A DNA stretch of 64,000 nt, taken from the NCBI GenBank assembly GCA_017163975.1, contig JAFFSR010000353.1, forward strand, positions 3,042,501-3,106,500, read 5' to 3'. Shown piece after piece: positions 42,880 through 54,345 of the stretch. Made by a program: the position numbers and the translations under genes. The notes beneath the pieces were generated by a model that was not told the origin of the DNA, did no database searches, and saw only the letters and a program-made list of their open reading frames with translations. The stretch is from Anastatus disparis. Lineage: Eukaryota; Arthropoda; Insecta; Hymenoptera; Eupelmidae. Each line of letters starts with the position of its first letter. Positions within the stretch are counted from its first letter, which is position 1.

Positions 42880-43533
42880 TTTAAGGTAGTTGGTATGTTA
42901 CAGTCAGTGTCAAAAGTCTAACGTGAAATATAGACGACCTAACATATACACAGTCGCTTTTTTTGTAAAGAACTTTTTGTATGTGACTATACAGTTCAAA
43001 TAAATCAATACATGTTTGGACTGTATAAGTATATGTGAACACAAGCTTAAATATACCATAAAAGTGGCAACACTGCGACTATAGCTCCGTGTATTTTCCT
43101 AATCCCCTACTTGAAAGTTTTAATTCACGTTCTCTGCTTGCAGCAGCGTTGCCACGATCTTCCGTTTCTTTCCTCGTTCATTCATCAAAAGCGAAAATTT
43201 ATGAACTTTTATTTACAATAACTAAATAACTATACAATTGAGCATTTTCATTTTTTTACATAATATTTTGTACATAATTTTAAATATCATATTATTTTTT
43301 AAAAATATCTGAGTGGAAGGTTTTTAGTTATGTCTTAAAATGTACTGTTTAAAACAGCTTACATTAGGAATCACGTGTTAAATGTTGCAATTTTAAAGCT
43401 TTATATCTCGCTTTCGGTACGGGGAATCTTTCTGAAAATTTGATATGATGCGTAGAATAATATAAAATAAAAGTAGTCTAAATTAAAAAAAAAAAAAATT
43501 GATTAGAAGTGAATTTTATGCATACTACCTCAA
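42880..43533. mobile_element. AGGTAGT-type MITE
   Basis: The ends are TTTAAGGTAGTTGGTATG and CATACTACCTCAAA. It belongs to the same end-type family as 11479-11812, though the interior differs. Non-coding. Confidence 0.65.
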
Positions 43534-43737
43534 ATTATAAAATTATCTTGTTTTTTTTCTTATCATCTTATTAAACTTGTTACATACCAGGTTAATTTAC
43601 TATAAATACAGCAGATTTTAGATTTGAGAATTAGTATGCATAGTACACTTGAGCTATCAACACTGCTAACTTTCTTGAAATTAAAAAACAAAGAGAGGTG
43701 ATTAAATCTAAACTTCTAAATCAATTAAATATCAATT

Positions 43738-44376
43738 TTGGTCGAATATTTGATTCTCATCAAAGAAAAAACATCGTTTACAAGTTATTCGGAAATTGTG
43801 CTTGCTTCAAATAATGCTGATAAACCTACGCTTAATACATATTTTCAACTTATAAAAAGTTCTAAAGAAAAAAATAAACTTCGTTTGAATGGTATTTCTT
43901 TTTATAAGGATAAAGCTATGAGTAATGGTAATATTTACTGGAAGTGTCAATTTTACCGTTTAAAACAATGTTCAAGTCATGCTGTAACGAAGGATATGAA
44001 ATTTGTAAATTGTACATCATATAAACATACAATAACACCTCTGCAGGAAGAAAATGTAACAATAAATATGATTTTTAAGGGAAAACATGAGTTTAATGAT
44101 GCTCCCAACACACATCATACAAATGATGAACTTGCAAGAAAAGATTGTATTAATTCCATCAATCACCCAAGGTATCCAGAATCAAAAATACTTGAAAATA
44201 GTTATTTTAGCTCTAACGATGAAATAGAAAATTATCAAAAGAGAAGAAACGAATTTGAAAGTTGTGAAATGAAATTTGATGATAAGGTTTTATCAGTATC
44301 AAGATGTAAAAAAGCGAAATCAAGTCCCATATCATCTTCATCTAAATACATGCATGATCTCCTGTTGGAAGATTGA
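43738..44376 (+). CDS. FLYWCH-type zinc-finger protein (exon or gene fragment)
   Basis: The 212-codon frame has no good ATG at its start; it could be an exon. About residues 50-105 read LRLNGISFYKD...NIYWKCQFYRLKQCSSHAVTKD and later KHEF, in line with the FLYWCH zinc finger (YWxC, then a second Cys, then His), although the final His-x-His is weak. The C-terminal half is Ser/Lys-rich and low in structure. FLYWCH domains occur in chromatin proteins such as mod(mdg4) isoforms and in MULE-type transposons; nothing here separates these. The frame is intact to TGA. Confidence 0.55.
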   Translation: MVEYLILIKEKTSFTSYSEIVLASNNADKPTLNTYFQLIKSSKEKNKLRLNGISFYKDKAMSNGNIYWKCQFYRLKQCSSHAVTKDMKFVNCTSYKHTITPLQEENVTINMIFKGKHEFNDAPNTHHTNDELARKDCINSINHPRYPESKILENSYFSSNDEIENYQKRRNEFESCEMKFDDKVLSVSRCKKAKSSPISSSSKYMHDLLLED

Positions 44377-44502
44377 GGAATCGGAGAATGGGACAGCCCC
44401 AAAGTAGCAGTTGATCATCTTCGCATTCTTGCATCTCTAACTAGTACATATTTGTATATTACCAAGAAGATAGACTTTATAATTAGCAAACTACGAGAAG
44501 CT

Positions 44503-44505
<3 letters not shown>

Positions 44506-44551
<46 letters not shown>
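44506..44551. repeat. (TA)n microsatellite
   Basis: About 23 TA units. Confidence 0.95.
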
Positions 44552-44552
<1 letters not shown>

Positions 44553-46778
44553 AGTTAATTTTAGAATGTTCACACTATCTATTTTTTCAAATAAATTTTG
44601 AAAAGTATCATAAAGTGATTGGTTTTATCTTATATAAAAGTGATGATTGAGCTTGTCATCATTTTCTTTGAAAATTAAAATCAAAAACAATAAAAGTAAT
44701 TTTTTAATCATCCGCTTGCAGATACAATTTTTTTGAGTATACATGAAAGTTTGCGAATACGAGATGGCGTTCTTACCTGACTCATTATGAACGATTATAG
44801 TCTATAGCTATAAACTAAAAGGTCAAAAAACAGAAGAAGAATCATGTACAATTTAAACTCATATCAGTTTTAAAACCTATTCATACGTCAGTGTTAAAAC
44901 TCATTCTAATATAAAAACTTATTCATACCATTATTTATATTGAATGTATATGCATAATAGTATATTTTAACAATAACAAAGAGAATAAGAAAGTGGAAAG
45001 AGCCCCAATCAACGCTTTCTATCTGTGAGAAACAACCATAAGTTTTTTCTCTCCTTTGAACTTTCTTTATTCTCTTTAGATTTGTTATTACACACATACA
45101 TACACACATACATACGTACACACACGCATGCATTCAATATTTACTTTTTTAATTTATTAATTAATACAAAATTACAAAATACATAATGCAAACACATATT
45201 ACAAAATACATAATACAAATAAATAGTACAAAATACATAATACAAAATAAATAGTAAAAAAACACAATAAAACACGGTATAAAACAATACACAATAAATA
45301 TTACAAAAATATTTAAAAATTACGCAAAATAGAATTTTTTTGCCCTCGACCTATTTGTAGGCACACGTTTAGGCCGACTGGACTTCCGCTCCCACGCTTG
45401 ACACTTCCTACAGCTATGCACCACATACCCTTTTCTACTCATCTTTTTTCTTTTCATATTATCCTCATCAACATCTTTTCTATTCACCTCTAATGTAACA
45501 TTCTCATCCTCATTCGTACATAGATCAGGCATGTGATAAGGCGTAGATGGTGGTGGTGGCGGCAGCAAGAGTATTTGCCATATCTCTGGATCAAGTCATG
45601 ATGGGATTGTTGGAAACAAAGAAGGGAATGATGGTGGTAATGGTGGAAGAGCTGAGTGGGGCCTCAGCGTTTTTGATTTCATTATTTCCTATAAAGAAGA
45701 TTATTCAGAGTTGTATAAATTATTACTACTAATTTAAATATATATTTACCAAAATCTCAATCGTTGATAAAGAACCCTTCAAATGCATCATGATTGATTG
45801 ATCGTATTTGAACTCTTGAAATCAGCTCTTTATAATCTTTAAACTTCGCTATTTTATCTGTGGAAAGCGAGGCGACACCTGGTGGTTAATATTAAACTAC
45901 ATCTAAGGACTCAATCCAATTATATATCAATCGAATTTCAATTGATTATTTATTTAGATCATTTTTTAAGCCTTACATTTTTGCATGATTTTAATATTCT
46001 GGATGTAAACTTAGAAAAGCTAAAAATTATTTTTTGATTTGATTGTGCGGTCGATCTCAAGATAGAGATCAGCCTGAGAAAATGGTAAGTGTCTATAAAA
46101 ACGTTTGGCTAAGTCTAGCGTTTTTGAAGACGCTTGGCTAACTCAACTTTTCCATCGTCCGTCAGAGTTTTAGAGTTTTTAATTCTTAAACCTGACTTTG
46201 GTTGAGCAGACTGTTGCGTTTCTTCCTTCGCCTTCCTTTTTGCCGCTACCACGATCTTTTTGGCCGCTTTTTTAGCCTTGCCCCAGTCGTGTACTGTCTG
46301 GATACCAGTTTGAACATCCCGATCCATCGTTAATTTTGGAGGCTGCACTGATGGTGGTTGGTTGATCATTTTCAAAATTTGGGTCACCTCTGCAGCATAA
46401 CACCAAGCAAGGGCTAGTCGCCGGTAGTCTGCCTCGGTTCGTTACTTGTCCTTGGACTCCATGCTGGAATTAATTTAATTTCTCTGTCCGACTTTCGAAA
46501 TTTTCGAAAGTTAAGTGGATATTTCAACCCTTGGTTGCTGCTTCCCCTTATGTTTTGAACTTCGTTACTTTTCTTGAGGAAAGCTATACGCCGTCTAGTG
46601 TCCAAGTAGTGAACTACGATATGGCGCGATATTTTAAAAATCGCGGATTCCCTGTATATATGGAAGATACCGTAAAAATTCATTTTTAATTAAGATATAA
46701 ATTTGAAAAAATTTTCAAATTGATTTTTTAATTGAATGAATTTTATATTCAAAATAAAATTTATAAAATTTTGAAAGT
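44552..46778. other. AT-rich stretch with unrecognised small ORFs
   Basis: A loose tandem repeat of tacaaaatacataa lies at about 45165-45300. Minus-strand frames at 45320-45568 (Pro-rich start, CRKC, Lys/Arg-rich), 46115-46387 (Lys/Ala-rich helix) and 46414-46683 have protein-like composition but no family I recognise. They may be pieces of one decayed gene. Confidence 0.3.
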
Positions 46779-47177
46779 CCGCTGTATCTCTGTCCTTTTC
46801 TAATTAAAAAATTGACTTTTTTCCCAAAATTAGCAACAAGAGGCAAAAATAAAGAGATGGTTTCGATGTGTTTAATAAAATGTAATATTTTCTTTGATTA
46901 GTATAAATTAATTTTATTGCTTCGTTTTTAAGAAAAGTTGGAATAACTTAAAAAATTAGAAATTAGTGTCAAATAATGGGATTTTCAAGTTATTCCAACT
47001 TTTCTTGAAAAGAAAGCGGTGGAATTAAATTATTCTTATCAGAAAAAATATTGCTTTCTATTACACGAATCGAAACCATCCCTTTATTTCTGCCTGAAGC
47101 AATTAGTTTTTACAGAAAATAAATTTTAAATAGATTCGGTAAAACAGGTAACTGTGTCGGTATACAGCTGACTCTTA
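46779..47177 (+). repeat. Interspersed repeat family X, copy 2
   Basis: Full-length match to 17945-18345, including the AAGTTGGAATAA dyad. A tRNA-like sequence follows within 20 bases. Confidence 0.75.
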
Positions 47178-47195
47178 AAAATGAAAAAAATTTGA

Positions 47196-47266
47196 CTTGG
47201 GTCGGAATCGAACCCATGATCCTCTGGTTGAGAAGCAAGCACTTATACCACTCGACCACAGAGTTA
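47196..47266 (-). tRNA. tRNA-like sequence (probably pseudo)
   Basis: The minus strand reads TGTGGTCGAGTGGTATAAG (A-box region), then CTTCTCAACCAGAGG and a perfect B box GGTTCGATTCC, with a T run after. The acceptor stem does not close and the T-stem has a mismatch. It is most likely a tRNA pseudogene or SINE head. Confidence 0.45.
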
Positions 47267-47800
47267 TTACACTTGATAATTTTGGAAACTTGTATATCAG
47301 CAGTTTATCAAATATTTCCATTTTTTTTATAATTTCAATAAATTTTTTAAATATTGTTAATTATTAATGATTATTAACAAAAATTAATAATTATTTATAA
47401 AAAAAAAATTTATATCGCCAAAAAAATTTTTTAATATACTTCAAAAAGTTTGACTCCATAAGATAAAGATTTAACCGTCATTGCCTCGGAAAAAACAATA
47501 ATCCAAATTGCGATACACATGAACTTGTTTATTTGTTATCAAGGATTATACTTTTTTATGCTTAAACACATGCAGATCTTAAATAAAACCTGTTTTTCGA
47601 TTCTTTACAATTCGAAAAGTTTAATTATTATGTCGTTTTAAAAACTAATGTTCTATAATAAGTTTCTCTTTAAAAGAACAAAATAGTATAATCTTTAAAA
47701 CTATTATTCCACGTAAAAACATATCACCTTTATTTTATTTTAAATAATATATTTACTAAAATGTATAAATTATTATTTCTTCTCAACAAAAAAAGATAAG

Positions 47801-48106
47801 CATTTCAACACGCTACCGTAGAAAACAACCTCGTTGGAAAAAACGCTATTTGCAAGCTGGCTTTTTTTCGGATTACTTTAAAGAGGATGAACCACGAAAG
47901 GCTAATCACACTGACAACAGTGTTAGTAAAAATAAAATGGTCTACGATCCAATTGAACATCCACACGGTCTATTACCTCAACCACATCACTGTGGTAAAT
48001 TTTTAAGACAAAGGAAGATTCCTTTCCAATTGCCTTACGATCTTTGGTGGTTACATACCCACTCTAGATTACCAGGACGTGATATGGTGCCATCTTGGAA
48101 TTATAG
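47801..48106 (+). CDS. Probable internal exon of an unrecognised host gene
   Basis: An open frame lies between an acceptor-like ag at 47799-47800 and a consensus donor AG|GTAAGAA at 48106. The protein is distinctive and protein-like: RYLQAGFFSDYFKED, then VYDPIEHPHGLLP, KFLRQRKIPFQLPYDLWWLH, LPGRDMVPSWNYR. Aromatic/Pro-rich composition, good codon use and canonical splice sites distinguish it from the transposon debris around it. I do not recognise the family. No other exon of the gene was identified in the window. It could also be a captured gene fragment. Confidence 0.5.
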
Positions 48107-49849
48107 GTAAGAAATTGCCATTGATTGAACTATATTTAATTTAATTTAGATATAATCATGATTTATAGCTATTATTATTTTGTAATTGAAATTAATTCAA
48201 AGTGTGCTGCAAAATAATTATCTTATTTTATCTAACTTTCAAAACTATATTAACAGCCCGATATAATTAATCAATACCATCAACGAAAAATTAAAACAAA
48301 CCAGTAATCGAAGCTTCATGAACAAACAAAATGAATTATATCTTTATAAAAAATGAGCGAGTTCAACATGTAAAATGAACACCACACCTGTATCCGTAAA
48401 TATTGACTATCTTTTGATATTATTGCAAAATTTTTAGTAAAAAAATGCATTACTTAGTAGAATACACCATAAAGATTATTGAGTTAAATTTTTGATTAAA
48501 TTAATTCATTAGTTATTTAGAATTTTGGGTTCCAAAATCATTCATCAAAATTTTTTCGATTATGCACCAAAATCCAAATATCTTAAAAACTAATTAATGA
48601 ATTTATTTGAAAATTTGACTAAATAATTATCATGGTATATACTACAAGTTAATCTATTTCTTTTCTGATAATTCAACAATAAAATGGAAAGACATGTAAT
48701 ATTTAAGAGTACAGGTATAGTGTCCGTCTTACATCCTAAATGATACTTTTAAATGTCAACCAAATTAAGAAATTTCTATATATATGTATATATTTCTGTG
48801 TTAGCGCGCGCGCGCGTGTGTGTATGTGTAGCATATTTATTTATTTTAGCGTGTGTGTGTGTGTAGCATATTTATATATGAGATGTAATATTAGCATATT
48901 ACATCTCATAAATCACGTGATGAATTTGCTACAAATTTTGCATACAGATTGTTTTTTTGTCGGACTGAGGGAAGCTATTGAATATTGGTTTCCTTATCGT
49001 AGTTTTAATTTTAGAGCTATTTTGAAAATTTTTTCAGAATTTTGATTTTTGATTTTTTTTTTGTATTTTACGTTAAAGTTATGACGAACCTCCTCCCTTT
49101 TCATAATGTTTTTGATCCAAGTTCATGAGTAAATGTTACGTTTAATTAATTCGATTGAAACTTTTTTTTTATGTTTTTTCACCTTAAAACTCCGTTATTT
49201 CTAAACCGATTTGAAAAAAACCTTTTTTTATCTGATAGAGGATGTCTCCAGAAAAGTTTCATACGTGTCTTATAAGTTCTGGGCTTATAATCGGTTAGTA
49301 CGAGCAAATTATTTAAAAACAGAAAAAATTTCTCAAAAGAAAATTACTATATCCGTGCATAACTCTGAAAGAGATCGATCGATTTGTATGAAAATTATTT
49401 TTATATGGAGAACGGTGTGTCAAAAAAATATTTCATAAATATTTGAAAAAAAAATTTCGAAAGTGAACAAAGGAAGCGATAGATACCTAATGAAACGTTT
49501 AAAAATATTAAGAAAACTATTTATAAAAATATTTTTTTTCATATTTTTTTTAGATTTGAGGCAATTTTTTTAGGCTGGCGTTAAATATTTGATTAGTAGG
49601 TCTACCCATATTTGTTCTTTTAGTAAGAAGCTTCACTAAAAAATAAAACATAAAAAATTTTTAAAAAAATTGACTTCAAAAACATTGCACTAAAAAATAA
49701 CAAATGATATATTATCCTTAGAAATTACACGCATACTACGCATCAAACACATATATGGCGAATATATTATAGACTATCTAATTATTTGCAAGAGAACAGA
49801 CGAATTATTTTTCTATTATGCTGCTCACAAAAAAATTAGCTAATATGTA
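48107..49849. other. AT-rich non-coding stretch
   Basis: Holds repeat family R copy c (48565-48735) and a (CG/GT)n patch at about 48805-48865. About 90 bp at 49490-49590 is mirrored at 52755-52855 on the other side of the next element. No gene. Confidence 0.5.
48565..48735 (+). repeat. Interspersed repeat family R, copy c
   Basis: Uninterrupted copy of the repeat that the LINE at 21151 entered. Confidence 0.6.
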
Positions 49850-50866
49850 CACTGAGAAAAAAAATTAGTTGAGTCAATGAAATAAATTTAGTTATTAAAT
49901 ATTTTGTTAATAAAAATTAATTTTGATTGAAGTAATATGCAAGGTTATTAAATCACTGAAATATTTAGTTGGGATAAAAAAAATTGATACCTAAGTTAAA
50001 AAAAAATAAATATTTTTTAAAATAAAGAAAAATTTATTGTTTTGGTTAAATTATTTGATTGATTTAATCAAATCAATTTCATTAAGGCAGCTGATAAAAT
50101 TTTATAAAATATTTATTTGTAGCAATAGAATATGTTTGTAATTTATCTATATATTTTTTTACAGTAATTAAATATTTCTTTTAGTAAATCGTTTGTTAAA
50201 TTAACAAAATCTTTAATAACAATAAAAAAATATTGATCAATCATCAATCTAATATTTGCTTGAATTAACGGTCATCCGATTAAGTTAAAGGAGCTTATAT
50301 TGTAAATAAATGCTTCACTAAGTTAATAACATTGTCATTTAATTAATAATATATGTGATTTTATAAAAAAAATATTTTGTTGTATATTACACATAAAATT
50401 TGATCAGCATTTCAATAAAAATTACAATTAATTTAAAGAAATAGGTTCCTTAAAATCAACAAATCCAATTTCAATGAATTTGCAAAAAGAAAACCAATAA
50501 ATTATTTTTTAAAAGTCAAGAAAGGTGCAAGGTAAAATCAGATATTAAATTTTTTTAAAGATATATTTATTAAACCGAATATATTTATTCTATTATTTCT
50601 ACAAGTTGTTATTGAAACAAGAATAGATTTCACTGATTTAATTATATTTTATATTAACGCTTCTGTTCACGACGGTAGCAATCTGTTTAGGAGCGGGGAC
50701 GATGTATACAATCAAAAACTCTCATTAAAGCAAAAATGTTTATTAATTATCTCTTAAAGAAAAGTACACAGCGCGAACACAACAAGTATATAAATGGTAA
50801 AGAAAATACATCACAAGAACACAATAATTATATAATGTAAGGAAAATAGTCTTTTGTTTAATTTCT

Positions 50867-52104
50867 TTAGATGTTACTTCTTTGTATACAAATGTATCAT
50901 ATGAACTCGTAATGAAAAGTCTAGAAAGACGTGTAGAGTCAATTCATAATAAATGTAAAATTCCGTTTTGTGATGTTATCAGTATTACTAAGTTTTTATT
51001 TAATAATACATTTTTTACTTTTAATAATGTGACTTATCAACAAATTTATGGCACTCCTATGGGTTCTCCCATTTCACCATTATTTGCGAATATAGTAATG
51101 GACGATTTAGAGAGCGAGTGTCTTAGCATTTTAAAATTTGAACATAATATAAAACCGATCTTTTATTATAGATATGTTGACGACATAATAACTTGTATTC
51201 ATAAAGATGATCTCACAACTGTATTGAATATTTTTAATAATTATGACAAATGTATTGGATTTACGCATGAGATGGAAAAAACAATAAAATTAACTTTTTA
51301 GATTTAACTTTAATTAGAGAAAATAATTATTTAATAACTGATTGGTTTCAAAAATCAACAAATTCCTCTCGTTTACTGAACTTTAAATCTTTTCATACCA
51401 TAGAATTAAAACGTAATATTGTTTACAATTTAACCGATAGAGCAGTTTTACTTTCAGACAAACGATTTCAAGAAAAGAATATTAATTTAATTAAAAAGTT
51501 ATTGCAACAAAATGATTATCCAAAAAAATTCATTATATCATGCATAAACAAAAGATTACAAAATTATAAATACAATAATGTTAATGAAAAATCAAAACTA
51601 AGTAATTTTTCTGACTCAATATGTACAATAGCGATTCCTTTTGTTCCTCGATTATATAACCAATGCAAAAAATCGTTAAAAAAATTTAACATAAATACTA
51701 TACCATTAGTTAATAAAAAACTTGACCACATTATCAAAATTGGTAAAGATAAGCTTAAGAAAGATGATATCACTGGTATTGTTTATAAATTTAACTGTAA
51801 ATCTTGTTCAGCTTGTTATATTGGGGAATCAAAGAGATCATTAAAAACAAGATTAAATGAACATAAAAAGTCTATCAATAAAAATACAGTTGTGGGTGAA
51901 CACATGAAAAAATGCTCTCATGAATTTGATTGGTCAAATACAATAATTTTAGATAAAGAATGTAACAACAAAAAGCGTAAGATATCCGAAATGTTATATA
52001 TAAACGGAAATAAAAATGCGATAAATTTAAAAACAGACATAATGTATTTGCCTTCTGTTTATAAACAAATATCTAACTGTCTTTCTGATTTTCAATATAA
52101 ATAG
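50867..52104 (+). pseudogene. Penelope reverse transcriptase plus GIY-YIG endonuclease
   Basis: The first frame (to TAG at 51299-51301) holds RT motif A (DVTSLYTNV), YQQIYGTPMGSPISPLFAN and the catalytic YVDD. A one-base frameshift in an A-rich run before 51301 moves the rest to a second frame: FLDLTLIREN, WFQKSTNSSRLLNF, then the linker and the endonuclease CKSCSACYIGESKRSLKTRLNEH (GIY-YIG with CxxC zinc ligands and conserved Gly-Glu). It ends at TAG/TAA near 52104. The RT N-terminal part is missing. Apart from the single frameshift it is well preserved and younger-looking than the copy at 572-1432. Confidence 0.9.
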
Positions 52105-52268
52105 ACAACAACTTGTATCAGTTCTTAGTTCGACAATATGAGTAATTCTCATGTAACTAGTTTAGTGTATGAATTAATTTTAAGTTAGGTATGTACTGTA
52201 AAGTGAAAACTATTTTTGTGTATATTTAATTTGTTTTGTTTAATAAATTTTAATTACGTCTTTTTAGT

Positions 52269-52300
52269 CTGAAGAGGTCGGAAACCATACCGACGAAACG
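52269..52300 (+). ncRNA. Hammerhead-ribozyme-like motif of the Penelope element
   Basis: CTGAAGA (52269-52275), a perfect 5-bp stem II GTCGG (52277-52281) / CCGAC (52290-52294) with an 8-base loop, then GAAAC (52295-52299) and GTAAC. Position: ~165 bases after the Penelope stop codon. Stem III is minimal and stem I is not evident in the monomer. Confidence 0.6.
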
Positions 52301-52717
52301 TAACAATTTTTTTAAAATGATTTTTGGATCTTATTGATTTACAAAGGCCTTACTTCCCATTGGTTGGATAAAAGTTTATATTATATTAACACTTCCATAA
52401 AATTACTTTAATGTTCAATAATATATTTGATTATCTCAATGAAATATTTATTAAACCGAATATATTTATTCTATTAATTCTATCAAGTTTTGATTGACAT
52501 AAGAATATATTTCACTAATTCAATTAAATATTATAATACTTCTACTAAATTACTTTAATGTTTAATAATATATTTAATTATCTTAATAAAATGTTTATTT
52601 CACTCAATTAAAATATTTGTATTAATGTAACAAAATATTTTATGTGCCGCCCGCACCTAAGGGATTTCATTAATTCAATTAAGCCTTACTTAATCCAACT
52701 AAATTTTTTTCTCAGTG

Positions 52718-54345
52718 TAAGACGATATATAGATAAAAATATTAGAATTTCTGGAGTCGGTGCTAGCCTTAAAAAATTGCCTTAAATCTAAAAAAAATAT
52801 GGTAAAAAATATTTTCATAATTATTTTTCTTAATATTTTTTAACGTTTTTTTAGGTTTACTTTAAAAAATTTTTTCAGATTCATTTTAGATTTATTTTGA
52901 TTTCATTGAATATACAATAAGAACGCCTAAATCAGTGCATGTATCAATAACCTTCCAAGAATCACGAGGGGATTTCATGTAGGAAGACCCTCGAGCTTCG
53001 ACAAAACAATATATATATATATATGGTGATTCTAAACCATTGTATTTTCCGTTACTGGGCTATAGAGAATATGATTCTGAACAAAATTTATATTGTAATT
53101 TTTCTTTATTTTTTATCGTTTTTTAACGACGGCACTTTAAAGTTATGATTTCTCAGCTAATCAGAGAACGTTATTATGAAAATACTTGAAAAATTACTTG
53201 AAAAATAAAATTGGCGTGCATCCTCAAGCATCCTTTGCCATCCATTTGCCATCCGGTATCGCTCGCTACCCAAGACAAAGTGCAGGTGGCCTATTTTGTA
53301 CTGAACCTCGCGCCATCCTTCGTATGCAGTGCCAACTTGGAATCATTGTTCAAGTGCTTAACAATACATTTAACGATTGAATCGAGACGCAGGGCTACGA
53401 GGCAGACAGGAGTAGGATCTTGAGAGACCTGTATCACTGGTTGTGAGCTGGTTGTCATATAAAAATTCCTAGCCAGGCATACCTTTACATATCTCCTGCA
53501 TACCTTGCCCCCACGCTCAATTTGGAAAAAAAAAGTTTATTTAAAATAGCATTGCACTGCATTCTAGTTGATGACGCGAGATCATCGCAGGTCATCCGCG
53601 CTCTACACCTTGAACCCTTGACAAACACCGCATTGATCTTAAATTCCTTCTGTCCACGAGCAATCAGCATATCGCCCAAAACCTTCTTTGAAACTTCATG
53701 GATGTTATAAATCAAAAGGGCACATACATGCTGATCTCTGATGAACAAGATAGGAAGGCGATGGTCATAGGTAAGTGGAGTGCACGGGTAGGAAGGCACG
53801 AACGGCGGCGTTCATGGTCTCGGTTAGGGCTCGCAGGTATTCTTCTTTGAACTCCGAGAGATAGAGCTCCGCCATGCGAAGGTGGTCCCTTGTAGGAGAA
53901 CCCTCTGGTGTTGCCACGATGGCATCGAGCAAGCTAGACCAGCAGGAGCGAACAGACGGAAGAGCATTTTGATTAGTTATACTTAGATATTTAGTGAGGA
54001 GGCATTCAATATCCTCCAATTCTCCAACAGTGCTTCGCTTGCGTTTTTTGTACAATTTAGGAAATGAGTGCGAGGCTTTACATACATATTTAACCGAAAC
54101 TTGATCGCAAAATCTAATCTTCTTATCTACCTCCCTATTCTCTACTAAAATAAAGTTAATATTGTTTCTTTTTAGGATGTTGAGAATGAATTTTTTCTAT
54201 TTAGGTATAGAGGGAGTTTTCTGTGGATGGACCATGGAGGAGTATAGATTGTCTTGGTTAGGGGTGGGAATCTCTGACGTTTCTACGCACTCCGGTGCAT
54301 TAAGAATTTGACTAGATTGAGTTACGTCTGTAAGTGCGTTTTTGC
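52718..54345. other. Stretch with no recognised gene
   Basis: From about 53240 the base composition becomes less AT-rich. A minus-strand frame at 53765-54055 (MYKKRKRSTVGELEDIECLL...) looks protein-like, with a helical C-terminal half. It lies downstream of the gypsy integrase and could belong to that element, but I cannot assign it. Confidence 0.35.

Larger units (their letters stand above)
50665..52382 (+). mobile_element. 5'-truncated Penelope-like element
   Basis: An imperfect direct repeat, tatattaacRcttc, flanks it (about 50650 and 52383). It contains the RT and GIY-YIG frames and a hammerhead-like motif after the coding region. Confidence 0.75.
49850..52717. mobile_element. TA-flanked TIR element carrying a nested Penelope insertion
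   Basis: TA (49848-49849) CACTGAGAAAAAAAATTAG ... CTAAATTTTTTTCTCAGTG TA (52718-52719). TA duplication with CACTG ends suggests a Tc1/mariner-type MITE. The body is AT-rich with repeated taattaa-like words. A Penelope element occupies about 50665-52382. Confidence 0.7.
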
